This document shows, piece after piece, positions 7,343 through 17,181 of a stretch of 39,667 nucleotides of DNA. Both the position numbers and the translations under genes were made by a program. The DNA lies in the NCBI GenBank assembly GCA_023391155.1, contig JAEWBM010000025.1, positions 1 through 39,667 on the forward strand. Reading direction: 5' to 3'. Every line of letters starts with the position of its first letter. Position 1 is the stretch's first letter. This DNA comes from Acidobacteriota bacterium. GTDB lineage: Bacteria; Acidobacteriota; Blastocatellia; Pyrinomonadales; Pyrinomonadaceae. The notes beneath the pieces are model-generated. The model worked only from the letters and a program-made list of their open reading frames with translations. It made no database searches and was not told where the DNA came from.

Positions 7343-8377
7343 TTAAATAATTCGCTCTATAGCCGCGATCACCGCTTCCACCGTAACCTCTCGAATGCAC
7401 CTGGGGTCGCCGAACACAGCGCATTCATACCCGGGACAGGGCTGGCAGTCGTAATCAGCAAAGACCACCTCGGCCGGGCCGCTCGTCCACGGCCGCCAGT
7501 GATCGCGATTAGATGAGCCGAATATGACCACGGGTGGCGTTCCCACTGCAGCGGCGATGTGGGCGATCCCGGAATCGTTCCCGACAAATAGGGCGGCTCG
7601 CGCAGCAAGAGCAGTTATCTCCGGCAGGCTCAGATCAGTGAAGGTAAGGATCGGGAAAGCTGCATATTGGGTTAACTCTTCCAATACCCCTTCCTCGCCG
7701 GGCCCTGCAACTGCAATGGTTTCATACTCCCGCGAATGTAGATGCTCGGCCGCCCGTGCAAAATTCTGAGCCGCCCACCGCTTGGTTTCGAATGCGGCCG
7801 CGGGATGGAAAAGCGCCAGAGGGCGGCCCGGGTCAAGAGGTTTCAGCCTCGCATCTACCGCCTCGGCAGCTTCGGGAGCGATCGCAAGCTGGGTGGCAAT
7901 ATAGGACGAGACCGGAACTCCGGCATGCCCCGCAAGGGCCAACTGCTGCTCTACCGAGTGCGTCGGCGACCTTCCCCAAAACTCTGCCGAAGTCGAGAGC
8001 AAATGAGTATAAAGCGATGAATATTGGTAAGTGGAAAAACCGACACGGTACCTGGCTCCGGTCGCCCGAGCGAGAAAGGTCGAGGTCGTCCCGCCATGAA
8101 GATTGATGACAATGTCGTAGTTGTTGTCGCGGATCTCTTTCGCTGTCCGGACTCGGTCGAGCACTCCGCGGCCCATTGCGATCACGCCGTCGATGGACGG
8201 CAGCCCCGTCAGAAGTGGAGCGACCCAATCCTCCAGCAGGATATCGATCCTGGCATTCTCAAAATGCCGCCGCAAAGCGGTGAGGGTGGGTGTCGCGAGG
8301 ACAGTGTCGCCGATCGAGCGGAGCCGAATGACCAACACCCGCCGGACATCAGGCCGATCGATCGCGGGCTCTCTCAT
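7343..8377 (-). CDS. Glycosyltransferase family 9 (ADP-heptose:LPS heptosyltransferase-like)
   Basis: 344 residues with a two-Rossmann GT-B layout. N-terminal RVLVIRLRSIGDTVLATPTL is the GT9 start motif; the C-terminal half has FHPAA, VAGPGEEG, and FVGNDSGIAHIAAAVGTPPV, the nucleotide-sugar binding motif. A Cys-rich tail (DCQPCPGYECAVFGDPRC) is common in these proteins. It would add a heptose or related sugar to the lipopolysaccharide core, which implies a Gram-negative envelope. The start overlaps the stop of the upstream Trm112-like gene by one base (TAATG), so translation is coupled. Confidence 0.93.
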   Translation of the reverse strand: MREPAIDRPDVRRVLVIRLRSIGDTVLATPTLTALRRHFENARIDILLEDWVAPLLTGLPSIDGVIAMGRGVLDRVRTAKEIRDNNYDIVINLHGGTTSTFLARATGARYRVGFSTYQYSSLYTHLLSTSAEFWGRSPTHSVEQQLALAGHAGVPVSSYIATQLAIAPEAAEAVDARLKPLDPGRPLALFHPAAAFETKRWAAQNFARAAEHLHSREYETIAVAGPGEEGVLEELTQYAAFPILTFTDLSLPEITALAARAALFVGNDSGIAHIAAAVGTPPVVIFGSSNRDHWRPWTSGPAEVVFADYDCQPCPGYECAVFGDPRCIREVTVEAVIAAIERII

Positions 8378-8553
8378 TACTTCTCGACCGTTGCTTCATC
8401 GACGAGCATCACGGGGATCTCATCGCGTATCGGGTAGAGAAGCGAACACTCGGGATTAACGCATTTCAGGCCGCTAGCGTCGGGTTTGATCTCGACTTTC
8501 GATTTGCACTTCGGACAGCGAAGTATTTCAAGCAATTCTGGACTGATCGCCAT
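8377..8553 (-). CDS. Trm112-family zinc-ribbon protein (YcaR-like), 58 aa
   Basis: A small gene reading MAISPELLEILRCPKCKS at the N-terminus, then CVNPEC and LLYPIRDEIPVMLVDEA. ILxCPxCK, a second Cys pair, and YPIRDEIPVML are hallmarks of the Trm112/YcaR family. In many bacteria it lies beside LPS genes such as lpxK/kdsB, and here it is coupled to a heptosyltransferase (TAATG overlap). Eukaryotic and archaeal Trm112 activates methyltransferases; the bacterial role is unsettled. The expression signal is an extended -10 eight bases upstream, with no Shine-Dalgarno. Confidence 0.9.
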   Translation of the reverse strand: MAISPELLEILRCPKCKSKVEIKPDASGLKCVNPECSLLYPIRDEIPVMLVDEATVEK

Positions 8554-8561
8554 ATTTCAAA

Positions 8562-8570
8562 TTTATAGCA
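8562..8570 (-). promoter_or_regulatory. Extended -10 promoter element of the Trm112-heptosyltransferase pair
   Basis: Minus strand TGC-TATAAA, ending 8 bases before the ATG at 8553. It sits just after the terminator of the SPFH gene, so the pair needs its own promoter. No good -35. Confidence 0.45.
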
Positions 8571-8582
8571 AACCCGTGCGTC

Positions 8583-8618
8583 AAACAAAAAGGGCACGCC
8601 GAAATAGCGCGCCCCTTT
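8583..8618 (-). terminator. Terminator of the SPFH/zinc-ribbon gene
   Basis: On the minus strand AAAGGGGCGCGC (8607-8618) pairs imperfectly with GCGTGCCCTTT (8589-8599), followed by a run of T (8587-8591) and TTTG. It separates the SPFH gene from the Trm112-like gene. Confidence 0.65.
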
Positions 8619-8637
8619 CCAAGATCTGCGGTTAAAT

Positions 8638-9804
8638 CTAAGCTTCTGCCTCCGGGGTCTTGGTACCGCACTCGGCACAGAACTTTGCTCCCGGTGCAAG
8701 TTCGGCCTCACAGCCCGTGCACTTCTGCTTCTCCTGTGACGAACCGCATTCCGAGCAGAACTTCGCCCCCTCGCGTAGGTCTGCTCCGCATTTCACACAC
8801 GGCACCTTGGCAACTTCCATCTTACCGCCGCAATCGGCACAGAATTTAGCGCCCGCCGCATTCTGCTTGCCGCAGCTCGGACACGCCACCGTACCCGCCG
8901 CACCCTGGCCGCCGCCTCCCTGCTGTCCGGGCGTGTTCTGGCTAAAGGCGTTCGCCATCTGGCCGCCGACGGCAAATCCCGCACCGAGGCCTGCACCTAG
9001 CCCGGCACCGCCGCCTTCATTCTGGGCCGCGTCACGCATAGCGTCCGCCGCCTGGAACTGAGCATATGTCTGCACGTTGCCAAGAGCGCCCATCGATGCA
9101 CGCTTGTCCATCGCGGCCTCCACATCCGGCGGAAGCGAGATGTTCTCGACGTAAAACTTGGTTACCTCCAGGCCGTAGCTGGTGAAATCCTGGTTGATCT
9201 TTTCGCGGATCGCCCCGCCAAGCTCCTTATATTGAGCAGCCAGGTCCAGCGCCGGGATCTTCATCTCGCCCAACGCGTCCGAAAACTCCGTGACGATCGC
9301 CCGCTTGAGCTGATTATCGATATCCTCGGTTTGAAAATGCGCGTTCGTTCCCGCAACCTCTTTGATAAATCCGCCCGGATCGACCACCCGCAGGCTATAA
9401 GCTCCAAAAGCGCGAAGCCGAACGATCCCGAAATCCTGATCACGAAGCATAATGGGGTTCGACGTGCCCCATTTCATATCGGTGAACTGCTTGGTGTTGA
9501 CGAAATACACCTCGGATTTCATCGGGGAGTTAAATCCGTGTTTCCACGCTCCGAGTTTCGACAAGATCGGCGTATTGCCGCCATCGATGGTGTATCGTCC
9601 CGGTGTAAAGACATCCGCAACCTGGCCCTCGTAAACAAAGACCGCTGCCTGAGATTCGCGCACTATCAATTGCGCACCGTTCTTTATCTCCTGCTGATAT
9701 ACCGGAAAGCGGTAAAGAAGCGTATTTTGTGATTCGTCGAGCCATTCGATGACCTCAATGAACTGATTCATTGCGGCCTCTTTGACCTTATCCATTATGC
9801 TCAT
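8638..9804 (-). CDS. SPFH-domain protein with C-terminal zinc ribbons (YdjI-like)
   Basis: 388 residues. An SPFH/band-7-like core covers about residues 15-245 (GAQLIVRESQAAVFVYEGQ, FTPGRYTIDGGNTPIL, ITEF-type helices), then a Gly/Ala-rich linker (GGGAGLGAGLGAGFAVGG) and three complete and one leading CxxC zinc ribbons: CPSCGKQNAAGAKFCADCG, CVKCGADLREGAKFCSECG, CTGCEAELAPGAKFCAECG. Such proteins are often labelled virion core protein or YdjI and in Bacillus link to membrane stress systems. AAGGAG lies eight bases before the ATG. It is followed by a terminator. Confidence 0.9.
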   Translation of the reverse strand: MSIMDKVKEAAMNQFIEVIEWLDESQNTLLYRFPVYQQEIKNGAQLIVRESQAAVFVYEGQVADVFTPGRYTIDGGNTPILSKLGAWKHGFNSPMKSEVYFVNTKQFTDMKWGTSNPIMLRDQDFGIVRLRAFGAYSLRVVDPGGFIKEVAGTNAHFQTEDIDNQLKRAIVTEFSDALGEMKIPALDLAAQYKELGGAIREKINQDFTSYGLEVTKFYVENISLPPDVEAAMDKRASMGALGNVQTYAQFQAADAMRDAAQNEGGGAGLGAGLGAGFAVGGQMANAFSQNTPGQQGGGGQGAAGTVACPSCGKQNAAGAKFCADCGGKMEVAKVPCVKCGADLREGAKFCSECGSSQEKQKCTGCEAELAPGAKFCAECGTKTPEAEA

Positions 9805-9850
9805 TCGCTGTTCTCCTTATGAAAATCCTAACGATAGAATATGCCATAAA

Positions 9851-9882
9851 GTTCGGGTAATTGGAAGATTACCGCCCCGAAC
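9851..9882. repeat. Nested inverted repeat between divergent SPFH and radical SAM genes
   Basis: GTTCGGG...CCCGAAC encloses TAAT...ATTA with a small bulge, in the 161-base gap between divergent genes. It could be a shared operator or a structured element. The rest of the gap holds only the rSAM promoter. Confidence 0.35.
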
Positions 9883-9929
9883 GGACGTTATGTCGGGGTT
9901 AACGGATCATGCGTTTCATCTATGCAACG

Positions 9930-9958
9930 TTGTATTGTGTGCGTCGGATTGGTAAAAT
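9930..9958 (+). promoter_or_regulatory. Promoter of the radical SAM/DUF4130 pair (leaderless type)
   Basis: TTGTAT (9930-9935), 17-base spacer, TAAAAT (9953-9958), then 7 bases to the ATG at 9966. There is no Shine-Dalgarno before that ATG. Confidence 0.45.
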
Positions 9959-9965
9959 TCCGTTA

Positions 9966-11234
9966 ATGGAATTAAAAACTAAACTCTCACTACTGGCCGA
10001 CGCCGCCAAGTATGACGCCTCTTGCGCGTCGAGCGGCTCGCACAGGCGCCGCAACCCACGCGGCATTGGGAATACCGAGGGGATGGGCATCTGCCACAGC
10101 TACACCCCCGACGGTAGGTGCATATCTCTCTTAAAATTGCTGCTTACCAATGTCTGTATCTTGGACTGCGGTTATTGCGTGAATCGCCGCTCGTCCGACG
10201 TCCGCCGCGCCCGCTTTAAGCCCGAGGAGGTGGTCCGGCTTACGATGGATTTTTACAAGCGCAACTACATCGAAGGGCTTTTTCTCAGCTCCGGCATCAT
10301 TCAAAACGCCGACTACACGATGGAACAGCTCATTTTGGTCGCAAAGAAATTGCGCGAGGAAGAGCTCTTCGGCGGGTATGTTCATCTAAAGGCCGTTCCG
10401 GGCGCTTCAGATCGCCTTTTGCAGGAGGCCGGCCGATATGCCGACCGTTTGAGCGCCAACATCGAGATGCCTAAACAGGAAGACCTCGACCGGCTCGCGC
10501 CGGAAAAGACCCTGGTGGAGATCGAATCGACGATGTCCGAGGTAAGGTCCGGTATCGAGAGTTCGAAAGATCTGCAAAAGCGGGACGGCAGCCGCCCTCG
10601 ATTTGCCCCGGCGGGCCAATCGACCCAGATCGTGGTCGGGGCCACCGAGACGACCGACACCGCGATCCTCACCAAGGCCGAACAGCTCTACAAGCGCTTT
10701 AAGCTGCGGCGCGTCTATTACTCGGCATTCTCGCCGGCGGTGCATACGATGCCGGAACTGCGTGCCCGACCCGGCGCTCCGCCGATGCGGGAACACAGGC
10801 TTTATGAGGCCGATTGGCTGATCCGCCACTATAAATTTTCTGCCGGTGAGATCGCTTCCGCCGCCGGAGGCAAAGACCTGGATCTCGACATCGATCCTAA
10901 ACTCGCGTGGGCCCTAAATAATCGGCATATGTTTCCGGTCGATATAAATCGTGCGTCGCAGAGCCTGTTGCTGCGGGTGCCGGGGATCGGCGTACGAAAT
11001 GTAAAAAGGATCGTCAGCATACGGCGGCATCAGCCGCTGCGGCTCAAAGATCTCGTCAGCCTGAGGGTAAACCTAACTAAAGCGAGGTGGTTCGTCACGA
11101 CCGCCGACCACAATCCGGATGCCCTAAAGCTCGACCGCCTCGATCTGCTTGACCGTTTCAAGCCTCGGGCAGAGCAGCCTTCGCTGTTTCCGCCGCCATC
11201 CGTTTTAACAACCGCGGTAACCGGTGAAATATGA
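9966..11234 (+). CDS. Putative DNA modification/repair radical SAM protein (TIGR03916-like)
   Basis: 422 residues. The start at 9966 gives MELKTKLSLLADAAKYDASC, the family N-terminus; the ORF is open 57 bases further but without support. The radical SAM cluster is CILDCGYC (Cys64, Cys68, Cys71; CxxxCxxC). The C-terminal part (about 327-367) has a helix-hairpin-helix DNA-binding motif, VPGIGVRNVKRIVSIRR. The family is known from genomes as a partner of the DUF4130/uracil-DNA-glycosylase-like protein and is proposed to act on DNA; its reaction is not known to me. Its stop overlaps the next start by 4 bases (ATGA). Confidence 0.93.
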   Translation: MELKTKLSLLADAAKYDASCASSGSHRRRNPRGIGNTEGMGICHSYTPDGRCISLLKLLLTNVCILDCGYCVNRRSSDVRRARFKPEEVVRLTMDFYKRNYIEGLFLSSGIIQNADYTMEQLILVAKKLREEELFGGYVHLKAVPGASDRLLQEAGRYADRLSANIEMPKQEDLDRLAPEKTLVEIESTMSEVRSGIESSKDLQKRDGSRPRFAPAGQSTQIVVGATETTDTAILTKAEQLYKRFKLRRVYYSAFSPAVHTMPELRARPGAPPMREHRLYEADWLIRHYKFSAGEIASAAGGKDLDLDIDPKLAWALNNRHMFPVDINRASQSLLLRVPGIGVRNVKRIVSIRRHQPLRLKDLVSLRVNLTKARWFVTTADHNPDALKLDRLDLLDRFKPRAEQPSLFPPPSVLTTAVTGEI

Positions 11235-11974
11235 TCAGCGTTTCAGTGGCAAACGGCTGGGAGGATTGGCGCCGCAGCGCACGTCGGCTTATCGGTGCAA
11301 AAGCACCACCGGGCGACATCGTCTGGGCGTGCGATAACCGCCCATCGCTTTTCAACGAGGATGATCTTGGCACACCCGCGACCGATCTTCGTGTTCCCGC
11401 CGATTTTCTAAAACTGGCTGAAGCCGTCGCGTGTTTCGATGATCCGGGCCGTTGGGCACTGCTCTACCGCCTGCTTTACAGGATCGTTTTTGAGGATCGC
11501 GGCCTGCTTGAGATCGCCTCCGATGACGACGTGGCCGCAGCCACTCGCATGCAAAAGGCAGTAAACCGCGACGTGCACAAGTTTCACGCATTCGTCCGCT
11601 TTCGATGTGCAGTCGTAGATGGCCAGGAGCTATTCCTGGCCTGGCACGAACCGCACCATTACACCGTCGAACGTGCGTCGCCTTTCTTTATGAGAAGGTT
11701 CGGATCGATGAAGTTTTCGATCCTTACACCTAAAGGCTGCGCCCATTGGGACCTCCATGATCTGACTTTCAGCCCTCCGGCTGATCCATCAGACCTGCCG
11801 GATGATGACCGCACCGAGGAGTTTTGGCTGGAATATTACCGCTCGATCTTCAATCCGTTCCGATTAAAGGTGCGTGCTATGAAAAGCGAGTTGCCGATGC
11901 GTCACTGGCGAACTTTGCCTGAGGCCGTGCTTATTCCGGGCCTCATCGCCGATGCGGTGCGTGGAGAAGAGTAA
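11231..11974 (+). CDS. DUF4130 protein, partner of the radical SAM enzyme (TIGR03915-like)
   Basis: 247 residues of the probable DNA metabolism protein family. Family marks include ALLYRLLYRIVFEDRGLLEIASDDDV, the central MQKAVNRDVHKFHAFVRF, WHEPHHYTVERASPFFMRRFG, and EEFWLEYYRSIFNPFRLKVRAMKSELP. In many bacteria this domain is fused to a uracil-DNA glycosylase-like domain; here it ends after the first domain, so the glycosylase part is absent or encoded elsewhere. The ATGA overlap with the rSAM gene indicates coupled translation and a shared function. Convergent with the VanZ-like gene. Confidence 0.9.
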   Translation: MISVSVANGWEDWRRSARRLIGAKAPPGDIVWACDNRPSLFNEDDLGTPATDLRVPADFLKLAEAVACFDDPGRWALLYRLLYRIVFEDRGLLEIASDDDVAAATRMQKAVNRDVHKFHAFVRFRCAVVDGQELFLAWHEPHHYTVERASPFFMRRFGSMKFSILTPKGCAHWDLHDLTFSPPADPSDLPDDDRTEEFWLEYYRSIFNPFRLKVRAMKSELPMRHWRTLPEAVLIPGLIADAVRGEE

Positions 11975-11982
11975 ACGTGAGC

Positions 11983-12456
11983 CTAGCTATTTCGGCGAGA
12001 GGCGATCGCCCGCACGATCCAAATAATGAAAAGCATGGCGGCCGCCCCGGCAAGGTCCAATCCGATGTCGGAGATAGAGCCTGTTCGCGAAGCTAAAAAA
12101 CTCTGATTCGCTTCGTCGACGATGCTAACCGCAAGTACGAGGACGAATGCCGCAAGCAAGGTCCACTCCCTGAGTGCCCTCACCGATGACCCGGCAAAGG
12201 CTCGCGCCGCCCAAAAGGCGAGAACGGCGTATATCGTCGGATGCGCCAATTTTCGTAGGATCCCGTGGTAGAACTCAAGGGTCTCGGCGGACGCACCCGG
12301 CATCAAAAATGCCAGAAGCGGGCCGATGAATCTGGAAGTGGTCCCAAACGAGCCGCCGCTTCCCGACAAATAGAGAATAAGGGCGGTCCAAAGAAAGAGC
12401 GGCGCGTAGCGAATGAATCGCCCGCGCCGCGTCGTCTTAGTTTCGGTCGGCTCCAT
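11983..12456 (-). CDS. VanZ-like membrane protein
   Basis: 157 residues with four membrane helices (about 15-35, 70-90, 97-117, 130-150). The conserved VanZ motifs are RKLAHPTIYAVLAFWAARA and DEANQSFLASRTGSISDIGLDLAGA. VanZ itself gives low-level teicoplanin resistance, but most homologues have no known role. A GAGG site precedes the ATG. It follows atpG by 16 bases and may be read through from the ATP synthase operon. Confidence 0.88.
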   Translation of the reverse strand: MEPTETKTTRRGRFIRYAPLFLWTALILYLSGSGGSFGTTSRFIGPLLAFLMPGASAETLEFYHGILRKLAHPTIYAVLAFWAARAFAGSSVRALREWTLLAAFVLVLAVSIVDEANQSFLASRTGSISDIGLDLAGAAAMLFIIWIVRAIASRRNS

Positions 12457-12472
12457 CAGCCTCGGTCGCTAT

Positions 12473-13348
12473 TTAGAGTGCGGCCGCACCGCTGACCACC
12501 TCGATGATCTCCTTCGTGATGGCCGCCTGACGTATGCGGTTCATATTCAGCGTGAGGTTGTCGATCAACTCGCCGGCGTTCTTCGATGCCGAATCCATTG
12601 CCGTCATTCGCGAACCCTGTTCTGAGGCCACCGATTCGAGCATTGCCCGGTAGATCTGGGTCTCGACCTGTTTCGGCAGCAGCTTGCTAAAGATCTCAGC
12701 CGGCGGCTGCTCATAGATATATTCGGCCTCGACCGCTTCGCCTTCACTCTCTTCAGAACCGATCTTCGGTATCGGCAGCAGCTGCTCGATCACCGGCTTT
12801 TGCGAGAGCACGGTCTTGAATTCGGTAAAGACCAGAAATACCTTGTCGATCGTTTCGTCCTCTTCAAAGGTGTCAATGATCTTGCGGCCGATCTCGGCAG
12901 CATCCGAATAGTTGACCGTTCCCGTTCCGGTAAGGCCGATATATTCAGCACGGAACGCAACGTTGCGCCGCTTGAAAAAGTCGCGTCCCTTTCGGCCGAC
13001 GGGCATCATCTCAGTCTCTTTTGCAGAGTTCTGGCCGAGAAACGCCTGTGCCGCTTTTATAACGTTGGCGTTGAATGCTCCCGCAAGCCCCTTATCAGCC
13101 GTTACCAGCACCACGAGATATTTCTCGTCGCCCCGCGGGGTCAGCAGCGGATGCGAAAACTCATCCGCCACCTTTGCGCTCAGGCTCCCGAGCACTTCAG
13201 ACATCTTGACCGCGAACGGCCGAGCTGCGGTGACGCGGTCCTGTGCCCGCTTCAGTTTCGCAGCGGCGACCATCTTCATCGCCTTTGTTATCTGCTGTGT
13301 ATTTTTGACCGACTTGATCCGTCGGCGCATGTCCAGCAAACTTGCCAT
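12473..13348 (-). CDS. atpG: ATP synthase F1 subunit gamma
   Basis: The gamma subunit is the central rotor shaft. The 291-residue protein begins MASLLDMRRRIKSVKNTQQITKAM, the classic N-terminal helix, has VTADKGLAGAFN in the middle and ends with the C-terminal helix MTAMDSASKNAGELIDNLTLNMNRIRQAAITKEI, both family signatures. A short acidic insert (GSEESEGEAVEAEY) lies near residue 195. Last F1 gene of this block; no atpD or atpC follows. Confidence 0.97.
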   Translation of the reverse strand: MASLLDMRRRIKSVKNTQQITKAMKMVAAAKLKRAQDRVTAARPFAVKMSEVLGSLSAKVADEFSHPLLTPRGDEKYLVVLVTADKGLAGAFNANVIKAAQAFLGQNSAKETEMMPVGRKGRDFFKRRNVAFRAEYIGLTGTGTVNYSDAAEIGRKIIDTFEEDETIDKVFLVFTEFKTVLSQKPVIEQLLPIPKIGSEESEGEAVEAEYIYEQPPAEIFSKLLPKQVETQIYRAMLESVASEQGSRMTAMDSASKNAGELIDNLTLNMNRIRQAAITKEIIEVVSGAAAL

Positions 13349-13360
13349 AATCCCTCGGTG

Positions 13361-14923
<1,563 letters not shown>

Positions 14924-14959
14924 ATCGTTATAAAGCGGCCGGCTTAATGCCGGTGAGCG

Positions 14960-15502
14960 CTATCTGGTATAAAGTTCTTCTCTTAGATGTTCTAATTGGG
15001 TGCGGACCGAGCCGTCATAAACTGTCGAACCTATCCGGGCAACGACGCCTCCGATCAGGTCCGGTTCGATCACAAAATCAAGCCTCACCCGTCGTTCAGT
15101 AACCTTCTCGAGATTTGCTCGAAGCTCCTCTCGTTCCTCGGGCGAAAGCTCATGGGCCGACGCCACGATGCCGTGAACCGTGCCGCTTCGCTCCTCTAGT
15201 ACCGAGTCAAAACGTTCGTTGATCTCGCCGAGGTCGTTGAGCCGGCTGTTTTGAAGCAGCACCCGCAGAAAGTTTGCGGTCGTGCGGCTCGGGTTTGCCC
15301 GCTGCAGCAGCCCCTCCAGGACGCCCTCTTTCTTGTTATGAGCGATCGCGGGGTTGCCGAACGCAGCTTTCAGCTCGACGTTCGAGTTGATCATCTCTTC
15401 CCAGGACTTGAGTTCCGTTTTGACCGTGTCCGTCTCGCCGGAGCTAAGGACGACGTCGGCCAGTGCTGTCGCGTATCGGCGTGAAACCGTTTCGAGGCTC
15501 AT
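14960..15502 (-). CDS. atpH: ATP synthase F1 subunit delta
   Basis: 180 residues; links F1 to the peripheral stalk. The N-terminal helical domain (VSRRYATALADVVLSSGETDTVKTEL) and the C-terminal VIEPDLIGGVVARIGSTVYDGSVRTQLEHL match OSCP/delta proteins. It begins one base after the atpF stop, so translation is likely coupled. Confidence 0.95.
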   Translation of the reverse strand: MSLETVSRRYATALADVVLSSGETDTVKTELKSWEEMINSNVELKAAFGNPAIAHNKKEGVLEGLLQRANPSRTTANFLRVLLQNSRLNDLGEINERFDSVLEERSGTVHGIVASAHELSPEEREELRANLEKVTERRVRLDFVIEPDLIGGVVARIGSTVYDGSVRTQLEHLREELYTR

Positions 15503-15503
15503 A

Positions 15504-16073
15504 CTAGTTCAAACCTCCGATCGCCCGAATGCCCGACCGGATCAGCTTTGAATCCGTTTCCGGCGTCATTTGGGACTTTAATTTCTCTTCAGCGAGCCTA
15601 AGGCTCTCGGCAACCGCAAAACGGCGAAGCTCGAGCTTCCCGACGGCCTCCATCCTCTTGACCTCGCCCTCGGCCTGTGCCCGGAGCTTCTCCGCCTCGG
15701 ACTCAGCCTGCGCGGCAAGCCGGCGTTTTTCGGCATCGATCTCTTCGCGGGCCTCGCGTTTGATCGCTTCGATCTCGGACTCGGCCCCCGCAAGCTTTGC
15801 CTCAACCTCGGTGAGCTTTGCCAGTGCCGCTTTTTTCTCTTCCTCCGCCTTGATCAGCTCCGCCCTTATAACCTCTCGTTTGGCCTTGAAAGCGTCAGAC
15901 AACGGCTTCTTCAACAGATATGTCAAAACCGAGACAAAGATCGCGAGGTTCACGAACTTCCAGACCTCAAATCCCGGATAGTTCAGATAGGTGTTCCAAA
16001 AATGCGTAAATCCGCTCTCGTCGCCCGAGGCCGCGGCTGCAAACAGCAAAATTGCGTTGAAAAATGCAAACAT
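15504..16073 (-). CDS. atpF: ATP synthase F0 subunit b
   Basis: 189 residues: one membrane helix near the N-terminus (about 37-55, VWKFVNLAIFVSVLTYLL) followed by a long charged coiled coil (about 60-165) rich in Glu, Lys and Ala. It forms the peripheral stalk with b'. An N-terminal hydrophobic stretch (FFNAILLFAAAAS) precedes the main helix and may be a signal or second membrane segment. The start is 3 bases after the b' stop. Confidence 0.93.
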   Translation of the reverse strand: MFAFFNAILLFAAAASGDESGFTHFWNTYLNYPGFEVWKFVNLAIFVSVLTYLLKKPLSDAFKAKREVIRAELIKAEEEKKAALAKLTEVEAKLAGAESEIEAIKREAREEIDAEKRRLAAQAESEAEKLRAQAEGEVKRMEAVGKLELRRFAVAESLRLAEEKLKSQMTPETDSKLIRSGIRAIGGLN

Positions 16074-16076
16074 ATC

Positions 16077-16526
16077 CTACGCCTTCAGTATGTTGGAACT
16101 GATCTTGTCCGCCATTTTATGAGCTTCCAAGGCGATCTCGACCTTTGCGTCCGATTTCATCTTTTCGAGCTTCGCCTTTTCGTTCTGCACGAGTTCCGCG
16201 GTCTGTGCCCTCGCATCAGTGATCGCACGCTGCCGTGCCTCGACCGCCTCGTTCCGCTCCCGCTCGATCATCTCGTAGTTACGGGTGCGGGCCTCGAGCA
16301 TCGTCTGCTCATATTGTTTTTGCTTTTTGCTGACGTCGGTGAGGATCTCCTCAGCCTCGCCGCCGCGCCCCGCCTTTTGGCGGCTGCGGCGTTCGATGAC
16401 AGCGTTGATCGGCTTGAAAAACGTCCGGTTCAATGCCCAGATCATTATCAGGATCAATGCTATGTGGATGAATAATGTGCCGTCCGGAAAAAGCTGGATC
16501 GACTCGGCAAATGCCAGCAAAAACAT
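16077..16526 (-). CDS. ATP synthase F0 subunit b' (second b-type)
   Basis: 149 residues with a membrane helix (about 15-35, DGTLFIHIALILIMIWALN) and a coiled coil rich in Glu, Arg and Lys. Two non-identical b-type genes in a row suggest a b/b' heterodimer, as in cyanobacteria and several other phyla. First gene of the block. No Shine-Dalgarno; TATAAC (16537-16542, minus strand) lies 10 bases upstream, without a good -35. The a and c genes that usually come first are absent. Confidence 0.88.
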   Translation of the reverse strand: MFLLAFAESIQLFPDGTLFIHIALILIMIWALNRTFFKPINAVIERRSRQKAGRGGEAEEILTDVSKKQKQYEQTMLEARTRNYEMIERERNEAVEARQRAITDARAQTAELVQNEKAKLEKMKSDAKVEIALEAHKMADKISSNILKA

Positions 16527-16645
16527 ATTCTATTGCGTTATATTAAAAACGGATTTTGATCGTTATTATCCCAAAACATATAACATTATCACCTGCGTTT
16601 TAGGCGGTCAAGCAGGCGCCGAGGGCTTTCACCTCCGGCCCAATA

Positions 16646-16654
16646 TGCGATAAT
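16646..16654 (+). promoter_or_regulatory. Extended -10 element of the DUF421 gene (leaderless type)
   Basis: TGC-GATAAT ending 8 bases before the ATG at 16663; no Shine-Dalgarno is present and the -35 is weak. Confidence 0.35.
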
Positions 16655-16662
16655 TTTGCCGT

Positions 16663-17181
16663 ATGCTGAGCGAACTGTGGAACGGCCTCACATGGGCAAT
16701 AGGTTCCGGAAGCGAGTTCGAAAATATTTCGCCGGGCCAGGTCGTCTTCCGTACCGCGGTCATCTTTGTTATCGCCCTCATACTGATACGGGTAGGTAAA
16801 CGCCGGTTTATGGGCGATTACACCGCTTTTGACATCCTCCTCGGCTTCATCGTCGGCTCGGTAATGGCCCGTGCCGTGACCGGTGCCGTCAGCCTCGTGA
16901 ACATGACCATTATCGTCGTAGTGCTGATGGGGCTGCATTGGCTGGTCGCGACGGCCTCCTACTATTGGCCCGGCTTTGAAAAGACGGTCGAGAACGACCC
17001 GCGTACGCTGATCAACGAGGGCAAGATCGACCGGGACGCGCTTGAGAAAAGTAAGATCTCGGACGATGACCTTCTGCAGGCCCTCCGGGAACACGGCGGC
17101 GTTGAGAAGCCCGAGGAGGTGAGCACCGCAACCTTGGAACGCGACGGCAGTATCACCGTAATTCCGAAAGAGAAAAAATAA
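16663..17181 (+). CDS. DUF421 (YetF-like) membrane protein
   Basis: 172 residues with three N-terminal membrane helices (about 28-45, 57-75, 80-100) and a small cytosolic domain. The motif VGKRRFMGDYTAFDILLGFIVGSVMARA is the DUF421 signature, and DPRTLINEGKIDRDALEKSKIS DDDLL is the start of the cytosolic domain. B. subtilis YetF-type proteins associate with spore or envelope functions; the role here is unknown. Its TAA stop directly abuts the methyltransferase ATG. Confidence 0.9.
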   Translation: MLSELWNGLTWAIGSGSEFENISPGQVVFRTAVIFVIALILIRVGKRRFMGDYTAFDILLGFIVGSVMARAVTGAVSLVNMTIIVVVLMGLHWLVATASYYWPGFEKTVENDPRTLINEGKIDRDALEKSKISDDDLLQALREHGGVEKPEEVSTATLERDGSITVIPKEKK

